Positions 36,251 to 47,958 are shown, counted from the first letter of the stretch. The stretch: 64,000 nucleotides of DNA from Microcebus murinus (GCF_040939455.1 NC_134112.1:65985001-66049000); one strand, 5' to 3'. Notes: a model not told the origin generated them from the sequence alone. Numbers and translations: made by a program.

Positions 36251-37163
36251 AGAAACTACTTTCTATCACTTCACAGAAATAAAGCCTGTGCTTTTGTAAA
36301 AAGCCCCACTCCCACCTCACCCCCAGTTGATTCTGCTGATTAACCCAGTTGGGGAATCTAGATCTGTACTTTCCACTTAGCTTCACATTCAGAAAACGTA
36401 AAACTAAACAACTTGAAAGAACCCCTTGAATATATTCCAGAACATCCTAAGTAACCATCCCAACCATATTAAATGCCAGGAAGTACTTCCCTAGATCTAA
36501 ATGATATGTTATACTGCAATTTTTATCTAGTTTTGTTCTTGTCTGGGCTCAGCTGAGTTAGAGAACAGCTGGTTCCCTCCAAAATAGCAGTTTTTAGACT
36601 TGATAGCCGCTACTCAGTTGTACCTCAAGCCTTTATTTGCTTTTCCAAGATGTTTAACTTTTTTCATGAGGGTGATTTGCCAGTCTTTTAACACGGCTGA
36701 ACTCTTGCCAATATATTTGCTTGCTTGCTTAGCTTTGGAGCTCAGTTTTGGACACAGTGATTCAATTCTGTTTTTTTAAATCAACACTCATTTTACCAAA
36801 ACTAATCTTATAAGTCTTTTATTACAAACATTGATTAAAGATACTTCTCTCACTTCCTGAAAAAAATAATTCATTTTCACAAACATGAATGATGGTCAAA
36901 ATCCTATCAGATGGATAATATCAACATTGTTTAAAGCATGGTATGGGAATGCAAAATTTCTTTTTTTTTTAAGACTGAGATTAATAGAGAGTGCAAGAGT
37001 GCCTATCTTCTCAACTGTCTTACCACGGAGCTTTATTTTTTTATTGATATGTCTACAGACATGCAAAGAATATAATGAATATAGAAAGAAATAGAAATCT
37101 AGAAATATGTGAATTTTAAGATTAAAAGTTGTGCTTCAGATACAGTTTTGGCTTCCACACCTG
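36251..37163. other. AT-rich sequence, nothing recognised
   Basis: May continue the old L1M at its left edge. No gene is recognised. Confidence 0.45.
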
Positions 37164-37633
37164 CTATATAAGTTAGGGTTATCCAGAGAAACAGAACGAA
37201 CAGTGTGTATATATGTAGAGAGAGAAAGAGATGCATTTTAAGAAATCAGTATATGTGACTGTGGAGGTTTGGCAAGTCCAAAATCTGACGGGAGAGGCCG
37301 GCAGGCTAGAGATTCAGGAAGGAGTTGCAGTTTGAATTCAAAGGCAGTCTGCTCGCAGACCAAGAAGAGTTTATGCTGCGGATGTGATCGGACTGCAATC
37401 TGCTGGCTCCTTCTCTCTTGCTCAGGGGAAATCAGCCTATTGTTCCATGCAGGCCTCAACAGATTGGATGAGGCCCACCCACACATAAGGCAACTTTTTT
37501 TACTCAGAGTCCACTGATTTAAATATAAATTTCATCCAAAAACACCCTCACGTCAACATCCAGAATAATGTCTGGCCAAAGATCTGAGCGCCATGATCCA
37601 GCCAAGCTGACACATAAAAGTAACTAACCATCA
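37164..37633 (-). mobile_element. Ancient solo LTR (ERVL class), antisense; same family as 5075-5573
   Basis: The plus strand reads as the complement: 'gttagggttatccagagaaa', 'tggcaagtccaaaatctgac', 'cagattggatgaggcccacc', 'acaccctcacgtcaacatcc' and 'caagctgacacataaaagta'. It is the family of the LTR at 5075-5573, in opposite orientation 32 kb away. Two 82-codon frames on opposite strands (37238-37517) are chance products of this GC-richer LTR. Confidence 0.75.
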
Positions 37634-37714
37634 TCCCCGACAGACATAGTCCTCCTCCTCCTCCTCTCTGCTTCCTCACTGTTACCCAGTGCATGCAGGA
37701 CAGGGTTCTGCATG

Positions 37715-37875
37715 ACTTACATGTACTGACCCATTTATTGATAATTCTCACACTAACACATGAGGTAGGAACTATTATTGTTCCACTTCACAGTAGAGGA
37801 AGCCTAGGTACAAAAATATATTTTTTGAGCTGAGACTCAAATACATGATCTAGAATGTTTGCATCTGGATGACCG
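37715..37875 (-). mobile_element. MIR SINE fragment, antisense
   Basis: 'cacatgaggtaggaactatt', 'attgttccacttcacagtag' and 'aggaagcctaggtac' fit the complement of a MIR 3' half. Diverged. Confidence 0.65.
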
Positions 37876-38071
37876 TATAATTTATCATCCAAATGAGACA
37901 CTTAAGACAGTCAAAGGGGGAATTGTTTTAATTAAGTCAGGATAATAAGCATAGAATGGGACTGTCTCTGGACTAATCAGGATATGGTTGCCCTAATCAT
38001 AATGCTTCTCGACATTGCTAGGTCCCACCTCCTTTCCTGAAAAAACTAGATTCATCAAAAGTAAATGCACG

Positions 38072-38421
38072 TGATTATAGGCTGAATTGTGTCCCCCCAA
38101 ATTATATGTTGAAGCCCTAAGCCCTAGTACCTCAGAATGTGTCTGTATTTGGAGAAATTTAAAGAGGTGACTAAGTTACAATGAGGCCCTTATTTGACCT
38201 GACTGGTGTCCTCATGAGAAGAGGAGATTAGGAAACTCCAGGGGCATGTGTGCACACAGAGGAAGACCATGTGAGAATACTGCAGGAAAGTAGCCATCTG
38301 AAAGCTAAGGAGAGAGGCCTCAGAAGAAACCAAACCTGCTGATCCCTTGATATTGGACCTCTAGCTTCAGAACTGTGAGAAAATAAATTTCTTTGCTGAA
38401 GACACACAGCAAACTAATACA
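38072..38421 (+). mobile_element. ERVL-MaLR (MLT1-like) solo LTR
   Basis: 'gctgaattgtgtccccccaa', 'attatatgttgaagccctaa', 'ggactctagcttcagaactg'-type text ('cctctagcttcagaactgtg') and 'agaaaataaatttctttgct' mark an MLT1-class LTR of ~350 bp with polyadenylation region. No internal sequence adjoins it. Confidence 0.85.
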
Positions 38422-40702
38422 TGCATGATGAAAAAGGAACACTGTGCTGGAAGTCAGGTCCATGAGATGCCCCCGTACTTGCTCAAAATAGGGGAACAAA
38501 GGAACATGTTGACGGAAAAAGAAGAAACATCTTTATTATTAAAGAGCAAGAGAGGGAGAGATGCAGAAGCACATAGATCCCTTCCAACAGGCTAAATACT
38601 TTGACCAACCAACCCAACATCTTAGGAACTTGATGCTCCCCTCTCCTTACTCAGTGGTGTCCCACGTGTGACTGTGTCTCCTTCAATGGAGTCAAGACAT
38701 TTTTTAGGCATAAGGAATCTACTTTTACATTCAATTCTAAAACCCAACAACAAAAACATATTAAAGGAACCATTGCAAACCATTAGGAGACCATTGTATC
38801 TTTAGTATCTACTGAATGAAAAAATAGGTTTATCTACGTGTATTAATGAGCCTCTTACAATGACTCTGTTGCCCCTAAGGGAGAATGGGGGGACACCCAG
38901 CCCGCTGATGGGGAATCAATGACCTGAAACATTAGCTACCAAACTGTTCTGATTCTGTATTCTATCAGCAAAAGGTTTCAGAACTCACCCAAATTATTTA
39001 TGTTAAAATTATATATATTATTATTAATGCACAAAATCAAATGTTAGTAAAGCTCAAATTCTTAATTTTTAGATACAAATAGAAATTCTGATACTTCTTC
39101 CTTGCATCCAGTGGATCATTGTACATACCACCTGAATATTCCTACTCCCTACTTTAGGGATCTCTGCTCTAGGAAACACCAAAATTACTGGCTGGAAAGG
39201 AATTGAGGCTTATCAGTCAACTGGTTTGTTTTGCCCACATAATGCCAAGGAACCACATGGACTAAATTTACATGGAATTGCCTGCCTTTGATTGAATTGG
39301 CTCCACGGAGAAGTTGTTTTGGCATCTGGTAGACACAGCATTTGTGAGCCCAGCCCTTGCCTTCAGATGCCAGGGAGACAGGTGTGTGTTGTTCTGGTCC
39401 CTTCCACCCCCTTTCCGTAAACCTGCAGTCTACAGAACACTCCTTCATTTCTTGGCTTCAGGACACCCTCTCTTGAGGAAAGGGCTTACAAGGACAAGAT
39501 AAGGACATGCAAAAGCAAAAGAGTCCTGAAGTGAGATAGAGAGAAAAACACAGGAAAGAAGATAAGGAAGAAAGAAGACTCTTAGTGGGAACAGAAACCT
39601 TTTAAAAAACATATTCAGAATGAGAGCCAGGGTTAGAAGAGGATCAGTATGAGGAATGAGATGAAGCACAAAACTTGTAAGTTCATTTGATTAAAATGTT
39701 TCCTAAGTAGGAAAAACAATCTGCACTATTAGCAAATAAAATCTTTTGATGAATTTACTTAGCAACATAAGGAGAAATTTCCACATAAAGCAGTAGTCAG
39801 ATGATATTTATTCTACAATATTAAATTATCTACAATTATGTTTGAAAGGCAAATCAAACTGGAACAATATCCAAAATTTGAAGGATGTTGTTCTAGAATA
39901 AGCACTGATTTCTCAATGCTTAAAGAAATAAGTCAGCTTTCCTACATACTTCTGATTACTGCTGTCCTCCCAGTTTGTAATCCTCTTCTCCAGACTCCTG
40001 GAGCTCTCCTGGAAGACCCGTTCAGTCCTAACTCTCTCATGGAGCCCTTCCCCGCCACTGCAATTCATATCCATTTGTTCCTGACCATTTGCATCAAGGC
40101 CTGGTGTTAGGTCTCCCCACAATCAAGTTCTTAAAAGAGTGATCAAAATATTTGTGTCAAATATATAAAATAAATGTAGCACAACTCTACTCTTCTTGGC
40201 CTTTCACCTTTGGACCCAGGGGACTATACAGCTACAATCCAGTGTTTTCTCTTAGAATATATAAGGATGGTGGTGAGTGCTATTGTCAATGACCACTCTG
40301 GGACCATGATCACTATCTTCAGGTCCTTGTTTAAAAGGGGAAACCCAGGGTTCGGGCCTCAACACCTAATTCAAATGAACAAAATGAGCGCAGTAATGGC
40401 ACATCATTTATCAGGTTCAGTTCTCTCATAGTTTCCCTCCCCCCAGGTGCACCCCTCTTTCATCAGAAGAAGGACCCGGTCCTTCTGGCCCACTTACATC
40501 AGAAAACCAACTTTCTTCTCACTGGTTTACTTATTCTAAGTTCCCTTCGTGAGAACTGGGAAACATTATTATTGGGTTAATAAACATATCTTTCTTAGAG
40601 GGGCAAAGTTCTATAATATGGGAGCCAAAACATGTCTGAGGTTAGGTTAGCACTAACCAATACAAAGTAATTTACTTTCTTATCCTAGTACTTAACAGCT
40701 TT
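38422..40702. other. Mostly unique sequence; possible DNA-transposon relic at 38875-39180
   Basis: Text near 38880-39175 ('aactcacccaaattatttat', 'aagctcaaattcttaatttt', 'ggatctctgctctaggaaac') has the feel of an ancient hAT MITE but cannot be named. The remaining frames (39185-39448 minus, 39838-40110 plus) have no domains. Confidence 0.4.
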
Positions 40703-41006
40703 AAAATAAGCTTTGGAAGGGAAGGGCATAACTCTATCCCTTCTTAGGAAGAGGCAAAGATATACAATGTAACCAAAATGTCAAAAAAAAAAAAATCAAA
40801 ACAAAACTTTTTATTGGGTGGTGGGCAGGCGGTAGGGGGGAGGAGGAAAGGGGTGTATGCTTCCATAACGTGTGTGGCGCACACCACCAGGGGATTGGAT
40901 ACATCGGGGGGAAGGAGGGGGGAAGGGGCAATATTTGTAACCCTAACAATATTTGTACCTCCATAATATGATGAAATAAAAAAATAAAAATAAAAAAATA
41001 AGCTTT
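40703..41006 (+). mobile_element. Severely 5'-truncated lemur L1 tail with TSD
   Basis: The insert is 40715-40994 between perfect 12-bp copies of 'aaaataagcttt' (40703-40714 and 40995-41006). It holds a G-rich 3' UTR tract, 'gtgtggcgcacaccaccagg', 'tttgtacctccataatatga' and an A-rich tail with AATAAA-like units. The first ~90 bp contain 'gcaaagatatacaatgtaac' then a 13-A run, resembling a second, partial copy of the tail text. It is young, since the duplication is intact. Confidence 0.9.
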
Positions 41007-41319
41007 AAATAAAACTCAAAAATTTTAGATAAATTTGATGTTTCATCTTTTAAAAGATGAGATAATCACAAATGAAACTTTAGAGATCTCCTAAGCATAG
41101 CATGACCATGTAATTTAATACCCAAAGTGGGACATTTAAGAGTGAAAGAGATTATTAATAAGCATATTGGGACAATGAGCCTAAACCAGGTTGCTTTAGG
41201 ATATAAGGTTATCCTACCTATGTGTCATCTCATTCTTTTGACACAGCGAACATTAATTACTTTTATATTATGAATACATTACATACATATGTTATCTCTC
41301 TTACTCTTACATTAAACCT

Positions 41320-41475
41320 GCAGTATAGATATTATTTACATTTTCCAAATAATGAAACACTGGCTCAGAAATACTAAGTAACATACTAAAGTTAATAAGG
41401 CTAGTAAGTGATAGAAGCAGGATTTAAAATAGGCATGGTTCAAAATTTATGCTGCTTGGAGACTACAACGTTAGC
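41320..41475 (-). mobile_element. MIR SINE fragment, antisense
   Basis: 'gaaacactggctcagaaata', 'aaggctagtaagtgatagaa' and 'gcaggatttaaaataggcat' fit the complement of a MIR body. Diverged. Confidence 0.7.
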
Positions 41476-41523
41476 ACTACAATGTGCTGCTTCCCTATGG
41501 TATTTTATGTCATGGAAATAATT

Positions 41524-41875
41524 TATGGTGGAATACTTTATTTATTTATTTATTTTTGAGTCAGGGTCTCACTCTGTTGCCCAAGCTAGAGTGCTGTGGT
41601 GTCAACCTAGCTCACAGCAACCCCAAACTCCTGGGCTCAAGTGATCCTCCTGCCTCCCGAGTAGCTAGGACTATAGGTATGTGCCACCATGCCCGCCTAA
41701 TTTTTCCTATATGTATTTTTAGTTGGCCAATTACTTTCTATTTTTAGTAGAGATGGGGTCTCACTTTTGCTCAGGCTGGTTTCGAACCCCTGACTTTGAG
41801 TGATCCACCCGCCTCAGCTTCCCAGAGTGCTAGGATTACAGGCGTGAGCCACCGCACCCAGCCTATGGTGGAATA
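41524..41875 (-). mobile_element. Dimeric Alu SINE, antisense, with target-site duplication
   Basis: The plus strand is complement-Alu from a (TTTA)n tail at 41536 through 'gtctcactctgttgcccaag', 'ttttagttggccaattactt' (linker) and 'ggcgtgagccaccgcaccca'. The 12-bp duplication 'tatggtggaata' lies at 41524-41535 and 41864-41875. It is more diverged than the two plus-strand dimers, and its linker shows the same 'ggccaatta' block, so it belongs to an older strepsirrhine subfamily. Confidence 0.95.
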
Positions 41876-41897
41876 ATTCATGTTTCCACTTCTATAG

Positions 41898-42117
41898 CAA
41901 GGGTCAGCAGACTTTTTCTGCAAAGGGCGAGACAATAAATACTTTATGCTTGCCAGGTCTGTGGTCTCTGTTACAACTACTCAACTCCGTCCTTGCAGCA
42001 CAAAGCAGCTGCAGACAACATGGAAGTGAATAGAAGATTTGTTCTGATAAAACTTTATTTATAAAAAAAGAGGCAGCAAGCTGTATTTGGCCTGACGGCC
42101 ATTGTTTACCAACCCTG
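41898..42117 (+). mobile_element. hAT (Charlie-type) MITE, MER3-like
   Basis: Starts 'caagggtcagcagacttttt', then 'tgcaaagggcgagacaataa', 'acaactactcaactccgtcc', 'gataaaactttatttataaa' and ends 'gtttaccaaccctg'. The ends are imperfect inverted repeats of cagggtcggcaaac type. Near complete; no transposase. Confidence 0.85.
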
Positions 42118-42124
42118 GGTCTGT

Positions 42125-42265
42125 ACTGTAGACTCTACAACATCTCTGAGTACAGAGGCTGTGTCTTAGTGTTTCTGTGTTAGAAATTAACACAGTGCTT
42201 CAAACAAGATTGGGAACTATATCTCAGAAATAAGCATTTATTGAAAGAATGAATTGATTAAGGAG
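42125..42265 (+). mobile_element. L2 3' end fragment
   Basis: 'gagtacagaggctgtgtctt', 'acagtgcttcaaacaagatt' and 'ataagcatttattgaaagaa' resemble the L2 tail. High divergence. Confidence 0.55.
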
Positions 42266-44454
42266 GAAAGCTTAAGTCTGAGAATGCTACATTTAATATC
42301 TTGGTATCATAGAGATTCTGTAACCTATCTTAAGAAAAACATCAATAATTCTTTAGAAACCAATATTAAGTAATATGAGGGCTTCTACAATCTCTGATGA
42401 TGTGCCACAATAGGTTGACAATAATTCACCAATGAACTGTGATACAGTCTCAAAAAATTTTTTACAAGGTACAATATGGAATCTAAAACACATACACTTG
42501 TAATGCATAGATTTTTAATTTTCATATTTACTACATATTCTTAAGAATTTGTTTTACTATTTTACAAAGACAAAGAAAATTGTTCTGCATTGCCCCTGGT
42601 GACTATCATCTACTTCCAAGAGAAATGAACAATAACAGGGAGGAGAACAACTTATTGCAACTGATGCCCGGTTTCGTGTGGTGGGTCCCAGGTAGTCATT
42701 TAAGTAATTGATCGCCAGTCTGGCTATTTGTCGTCTTTTCACACTACAGTTTTCCAGAACACAACATCAATGCCAGTTTGCTCACAGTGTTAGCTGGGAA
42801 ACACTTTCTGCTAATGCACTGACAAAGTGCTCCAACTCTTTCTGGATTGGGGTACTGGAAAGGGGGACATTGTCCTTGTAACCACTGTTGAGACCATGGC
42901 TGGGAGTGGTGCATAGAAAGCAAAGTGAGGTCACTGAAGAGAAAGGCGCCTTTCTGCTCCCACCTCTCTCGTCACCATTTTTTGCTCATTTCAACATTAC
43001 AATAACAATAATAACATCAACAATAACAATACTAAAGGCATATATTTACAAACAACCTAGAGACTAAGAAAAAGAGAGTGAGAAGAGTAAAATAATTCCT
43101 TTAATAGACAGCACAAAACTGAGCTTTCTTATGGATACTGGCAAGACAGATGCACGGTCTAAGTAAGTCAAACAGAATTAGAAATAAAGGCAGGCGACGA
43201 CAAATGTCACATGGAAAAATGAGCAACCACACTGTTTAAAAAATGTTACCAAGAAGATATTTTTTAAAAAAATACTAAAAAATAAAAATGATGCTACCTA
43301 CTTTATTTTTAAATATGGATTAACATATCCAGATTTGAATTTTTCATCAATATTTTTTGATACAGTAGACAAGGTTCATAAACAGAGTATTATCAGACTA
43401 TCGTCTACTTACACATTCCCAAGATTCTTAACTACACAGCACACTGAACATATAAACACAAGTCCTGAAGGACAAGACCTTGTACAGAAGCTGCTACCCT
43501 TCTAAGTAAGCATAACTGGTGTCTACTCAGAGATAAATGGATAAGAACAAAGCTTTGGTCTTTTAGGTGAATGAGGTACATGAGCCTCACATGCTGAAGA
43601 ATTGTGCAGGAGGCAAACAGAACAGCATCAAAATTCCTAAGATCTAAGCTTTGGTGGTGGGAGGGGAGAATGAGAGATAGATACTAATAGGTAGATACAT
43701 AGATAGCAATGGAGGAGGGGAAGAAGCGGTTCTGGAAAAATGGAGAAGTAGTTTGGGAAGGAGTAACAGATAAGGAAAATGGCATAGAGGCAGTGGTTAA
43801 ACAAAAGGAGAGCTTTCTTAGTGGGGAATGAAATGCTTCCATTTTTCCCTCTGGTATTACCATTATGCAGGGCCCTTAGTAGCAGCGGCAGTTCTGCAAA
43901 CAGTTTACCATACAGAAAACCCCACATTGTTCTCCTCCTCCTCCCTGAACTGACAAGAGTCAGGATCTTTGCACCTAGGAATATTTCCCTTAGACGAGAA
44001 CACCTTCCTTCATAAAGACGTAATACAGGTTCATAGTACCTTACCTGCAATTCTAAAATCTAAAGATCTCAAACAAACAAATAAACAAACAAACAAATAA
44101 ATAAATAAGGTGTTTTGTAATCTCTAGTAACAGAACATGACCTGACATGAGCTGCTATAAAATTATAGACTGTATTTATTCTGCAGAGAATGCCAATTCA
44201 TAATTTTGGCTCCAGAAACATTAATATGCTTGATTATAGGAGCTATCTCAGTCTCTGCTGGGAGTATGTTACATATGGTATAGACATTGTTTATACAAAC
44301 TGTTTATAGACACTGATATCACCTTTCCAACAACCAAAAAGTTTGCATTCTGAAATACATCTGTCCCTTAAGAGTTCATATATTGCATTGATATCTTCAA
44401 ATACACACAAAGGCGAATATTTGGCAAACAGAGTAAATTTAATCAGATTTATAG
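42266..44454. other. Mostly repeat-free sequence, no gene supported
   Basis: Contains an (AAC/AAT)n-like stretch at 42998-43032 and (AAAC)n/(AAAT)n at 44072-44108. A 137-codon minus frame (43637-44050) begins beside 'gcaggtaagg' but has no recognisable domain. Its C-terminal third is low-complexity, and it is not called. Confidence 0.45.
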
Positions 44455-44690
44455 GCTCCATCCTAGGTGGGATGGGCACCCTGCTAGACGTTGGAGGTAT
44501 ACAGAAGATAATAAACATGCTCCGTGTCCTCTAGGACCTCACGATCTGGCGAGAAAGACATGTTTAAACAAAACACTGAACTACAATCTGACACGCTAGA
44601 CATACAAAAGAGCCAAGTGCCCTGGGAGCAGAGGTTGTGGCCATGCCTTGGGAAGGCTCCACTGAACAGATTCGTCTAAGCTTGTTCTAA
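44455..44690 (-). mobile_element. L2 3' end, antisense
   Basis: 'ctgctagacgttggaggtat' followed by 'acagaagataataaacatgc' and 'tgtcctctaggacctcacga' corresponds to the complement of the L2 3' terminal text. Confidence 0.6.
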
Positions 44691-45440
44691 AGGATGCTGA
44701 AGACCTCTCTCTCTCCTAAGGGCTGATCTTCCCCATGATATCCCCTACCAGATTTTTATCTAGAACATTCTCCTAATGCTCCACTAATTTCAAAGAGATA
44801 ATGTGATAGGTTGATACAATGCAGTATTTTGCAGTTGAAAGGTAAAAACCATATGCTTTACAAAAGATTCAAAATGAGAGACTCTCTCTTTTAAAGGCCT
44901 CATTCTAGGACAAGTGTTTTCCTTCATTACCAACAATTTTAACTTTAATCATTTCAAAGCAATTTTCCTGTTCAAGACTTAGCTTTAATCAGAATGCATT
45001 TTCAGGTCACTTCATAGCCTCTTCATGATTCTCTCTAGATAACTATAGAATCATGCATAATCATTCTAGTCCCCCCAAGACACCCTCAGTAAGTAGTTAG
45101 TTCAACATTTTATGCAAAAATAGATACAAAACAGGCCTCTAGGGGTATCTTCAGCTAATTTTCATGAATTAATTTCCCAGGATTAATGTTTATGCACCAG
45201 TCTCTTTACCACATAATCAAATCACTGGAGTTGAAGTGGTCTAACTCCTTATTTTGCAGCTTGATTAAGCAGGTGATGAAATACTTGAATATAATTTGGA
45301 TAGTTAGCAACTCACAGTATTTACAATAACCCAAGGTGGATGGGTGACATTACGGACTGATGCCTCATTGTTTACTTGTTTTCTATCTAGTAGCTGTTGT
45401 CCCACAAGCTATTTTTATGTAGGAGATAAAACAGTTCATA
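44691..45440. other. Repeat-free sequence, nothing recognised
   Basis: No repeat or gene is assigned. It lies just downstream, in minus-strand terms, of the candidate exon's polyadenylation signal. Confidence 0.45.
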
Positions 45441-45470
45441 TAAATACACGAGGGGGGAGGCGTAAAAGTC

Positions 45471-45476
45471 TTTATT
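45471..45476 (-). terminator. Possible polyadenylation signal AATAAA
   Basis: On the minus strand 'caacaataaagacttttacg' carries a canonical AATAAA 239 bases after the stop of the candidate exon. A modest GT-bearing stretch ('cctcgtgtattt') follows within 30 bases. It would define a 3' UTR of about 250 bases if the exon is real. Alone it proves nothing, because AATAAA is common in AT-rich DNA. Confidence 0.25.
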
Positions 45477-45714
45477 GTTGTTGACATTGTTTTACACCAT
45501 ATTTAGACCAACTGGGCAGGTGGCTACTGAGGCAGATTAGATTGCCATTGGTCAAGAGAGGATTTGGGATGACAAGGTATCTGATATCCATTGCCAGCCC
45601 TGCTGCTGTGCCGGACACAGCCATTCCTCTGCTGAGGTCACCTCTGTTCACTGGGTGGCTGTTTGGCATCCAGTTTCCGGCCTCTCTATCCACTTCCCCT
45701 CCCTCTTTTATCTC

Positions 45715-45844
45715 TTATTTCAAAATAAATGTGAGGAGGGTTACAAAATAAACAACCAGGAAGAAGAGCAGAGAAATAAAAGTGACAACTACAAAGGCCA
45801 AGATATTTTGCCAGTGAATAGCACCACACCTGGTACTCAGCTCT
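45715..45844 (-). CDS. Candidate terminal exon of a small single-pass membrane protein (unproven)
   Basis: I do not recognise this gene. On the minus strand a pyrimidine-rich stretch ending 'cttggctgtcag' (acceptor, AG at 45845-45846) is followed by one split-codon base and an open frame of 42 codons plus TAA (45715-45717). The frame reads ELSTRCGAIHWQN, then a hydrophobic run of ~28 residues rich in Val, Leu, Phe and Ile, closing with FILK and the stop. That layout (short polar head, one membrane helix, terminal Lys) suits a small integral membrane protein. An AATAAA lies 239 bases after the stop. Against it: no start codon in this frame, no partner exon identified in the window, and T-rich DNA often encodes fake membrane helices. 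No expression or conservation evidence is available. Confidence 0.22.
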
Positions 45845-46719
45845 CTGACAGCCAAGCGAAGCAGAGACCATGCAACTTACGCTGCTCTTTTATGAGAGGA
45901 AACTTCCATTTTTTTTAAAAGAAGCTAAGTTTTTCTCTGATTAAATTTTTATAAGACATTTCTGACATGGGGTCTAGCAGAGGACACTCCAAGTATCACA
46001 ACGGACAACATCCACAGCAGTGGGTTTCCCCAAAAAAGCAGAAGCAAAATTTAAGCTTCTGGCAATTCGGTGAGTGTTGTTTTGCAAGAGACCAAGGTGA
46101 TGCAGTCTTATGCATAATCTTCTAGAGATCTAACTTATTCCAATGATAAGAACTTACATTACTTGGAGACGTGGATAGATAGGATACTCTTAAAATTATC
46201 TTTTCAAAATACCATTTCTCTCAATTGTGTTTTTGATATCTAACATCTGTTCTAAGCTATTTGTGGCCAGAGACAGTTCCTGATCCCAAACTTTTGCTAT
46301 AGGTCTGCAATGAGAACTAGAGATCTACTCCACTCTGCTTTTCTCCTCACTGGAATGATACCTCAAGTGGTCAGAGATACAACGGGTTTTTAATTTCCAT
46401 CGGAAGCTTACCAAAATTCAGAGAACTGTGTTGCTAAAGAAAAAATAAAGTATAATAAAAGGTTATTGACCCTTTTGACCTCTTAACCCAGCAAAACTGG
46501 CTCCACTAGATGAAACAGATCTAGCTTCTAGCAAGTGCTTGAAGGTTTAAAGATGCACATGATGAAGCAGGTTGCACTTAAAATAATTATAGGCATGGGG
46601 ATCCCCTGGCACAATTGCCACCACCAGTCTTTGCAACAGTTACATGTCTGTGCAAGTCTGTGACAGTCAACACCCTCTTCCACTGCATATTCCCCAAGCC
46701 AAATGATCCAGATATTCCT

Positions 46720-47085
46720 TTTCTCCACCCCCATCAGCTAAGGGGAAGTACCTGACCTGGGCTCAGCCAATCAGATACTCGCATCTGTCCCTATGAACAA
46801 GGAGAGAGTGATTTGAAGACACAGACACAGAGACATGAGTGCCAAGAAGCATCCAGAAACATCAATTGCCATCCTCCCCTACCCTGCTCCTGTGGAGAGG
46901 TGTAGGGGTATCCTTTGTTGCTAACTGTCAAACTCCTGAGCCTGGTTTTCATCCCAATTTATTCTGTAAATTATCCAATATCCTCCTAATGACATCTTTT
47001 TTGCTTTAATTAGTTAGGATAAAAAAGACAAAGTCAGAATGGGTTTGGGTTGTTTGCAACCAACATGACTGATTAGTACCCCACT
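46720..47085 (+). mobile_element. Ancient LTR (ERVL class)
   Basis: 'tgacctgggctcagccaatc', 'gagacatgagtgccaagaag', a 'tttttgctttaattagttag' polyadenylation-side block, 'gggttgtttgcaaccaacat' and 'gactgattagta' follow the order of an old ERVL-type LTR. The 5' part is eroded, and TG...CA ends are not sharp. Confidence 0.6.
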
Positions 47086-47109
47086 GTGAAAATACTGGTG
47101 AAAGAATAA

Positions 47110-47265
47110 TGTTCATAAGGAACATGAAAAATTAAGTCTAATTCCCAATTCCACAGGTGTGAAAACCAAGGCCCACATATGCTGCGCAGAGTGACCCATT
47201 AGTTAGAGCTGGGATTCAAAACCTAGTACGGCTCTTAGTGCAGAGCCCTTTTTACTATACCTGTC
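47110..47265 (-). mobile_element. MIR SINE fragment, antisense
   Basis: 'ccacaggtgtgaaaaccaag', 'cagagtgacccattagttag', 'agctgggattcaaaacctag' and 'ctcttagtgcagagcccttt' fit the complement of a MIR head. Confidence 0.8.
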
Positions 47266-47589
47266 AGTGAAATGAGGTGTAGAGTCCTGGAAATTGTAAT
47301 GTTTGGCAAGGGGCTCTGTATCGATGCTTTGTAAGCCTGCTTTTACCCCAGGGAAAAGTGAGGAATTTCATTTATTGCAGAAAAAAGCAAACATTGCACA
47401 TTAAGGTTTGTACATGGCCACACCACTCTGTTTGGGAACTGTTGCTGACTTGTAGCAGCAGGGCACGTTACAAGCCACTGGGCTGTAAGGAATGCTTGCT
47501 GACAGCAACAAGAAAGTCAGTGCTTATTACAGCAACATGGTCACATCGGTGTGCATAAAAGGCCCTGGAAAATACAGAAATGTGGAAAG

Positions 47590-47800
47590 ACTCCTTTTAC
47601 TCAACACAATAGATATGCAAAGGCCTACTACATGCAAAACACAGGGCAAAAATGTCCTAAATCTACTCAGATGTATGAGACGTAGACTTGGGCCATAGGG
47701 AGCTTATAATTCAGAGGGGAAGACAGTCATCATAAACTTGACCCATGAGAGGTGTTTGGTGGAAGTGGAGAAGTGGAGGTTATAGGAAATGAGAATAATC
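47590..47800 (-). mobile_element. L2-like fragment, antisense
   Basis: 'ggcctactacatgcaaaaca', 'gggagcttataattcagagg' and 'ggaagacagtcatcataaac' resemble the complement of an L2 3' end. Confidence 0.5.
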
Positions 47801-47937
47801 TGGTGAGTAATACATGCCACTGAAGGATCAGGAAGAGAGACAGGTTCTAAACTACAATTGGGGGAGCTGCCTCTGACTGCAATCTACGGAATGGGGAAAA
47901 AGTGGCAAGAAAGTGGCAAGAGAATAATAAGGATTTC

Positions 47938-47958
47938 TTTTTTTTTTTTTTTTTTTTT
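47938..47958. repeat. 21-T homopolymer
   Basis: An uninterrupted T run lies between unique 'aataataaggatttc' and 'gcaatggtgctaag'. It has no SINE or LINE body on its right, so it is either a slippage-grown tract or the remnant tail of an otherwise unrecognised minus-strand insertion. Confidence 0.9.

Noticed and set aside
41498..41560. CRISPR-like or other short regular repeats
   Set aside because: The (TTTA)n run is simply the tail of the antisense Alu; no spaced repeats of array type occur anywhere in the window, as expected for a mammal.
43637..44050. 137-codon minus-strand ORF in repeat-free DNA
   Set aside because: No recognised motif, C-terminal part is low-complexity, and nothing supports an initiation or splice site beyond a chance GTAAGG near its start.
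45875..45915. ATG...'gagcagcgtaagt' on the minus strand as a first exon of the candidate gene
   Set aside because: The donor is only ~35 bases before the proposed acceptor, far too short for a mammalian intron.
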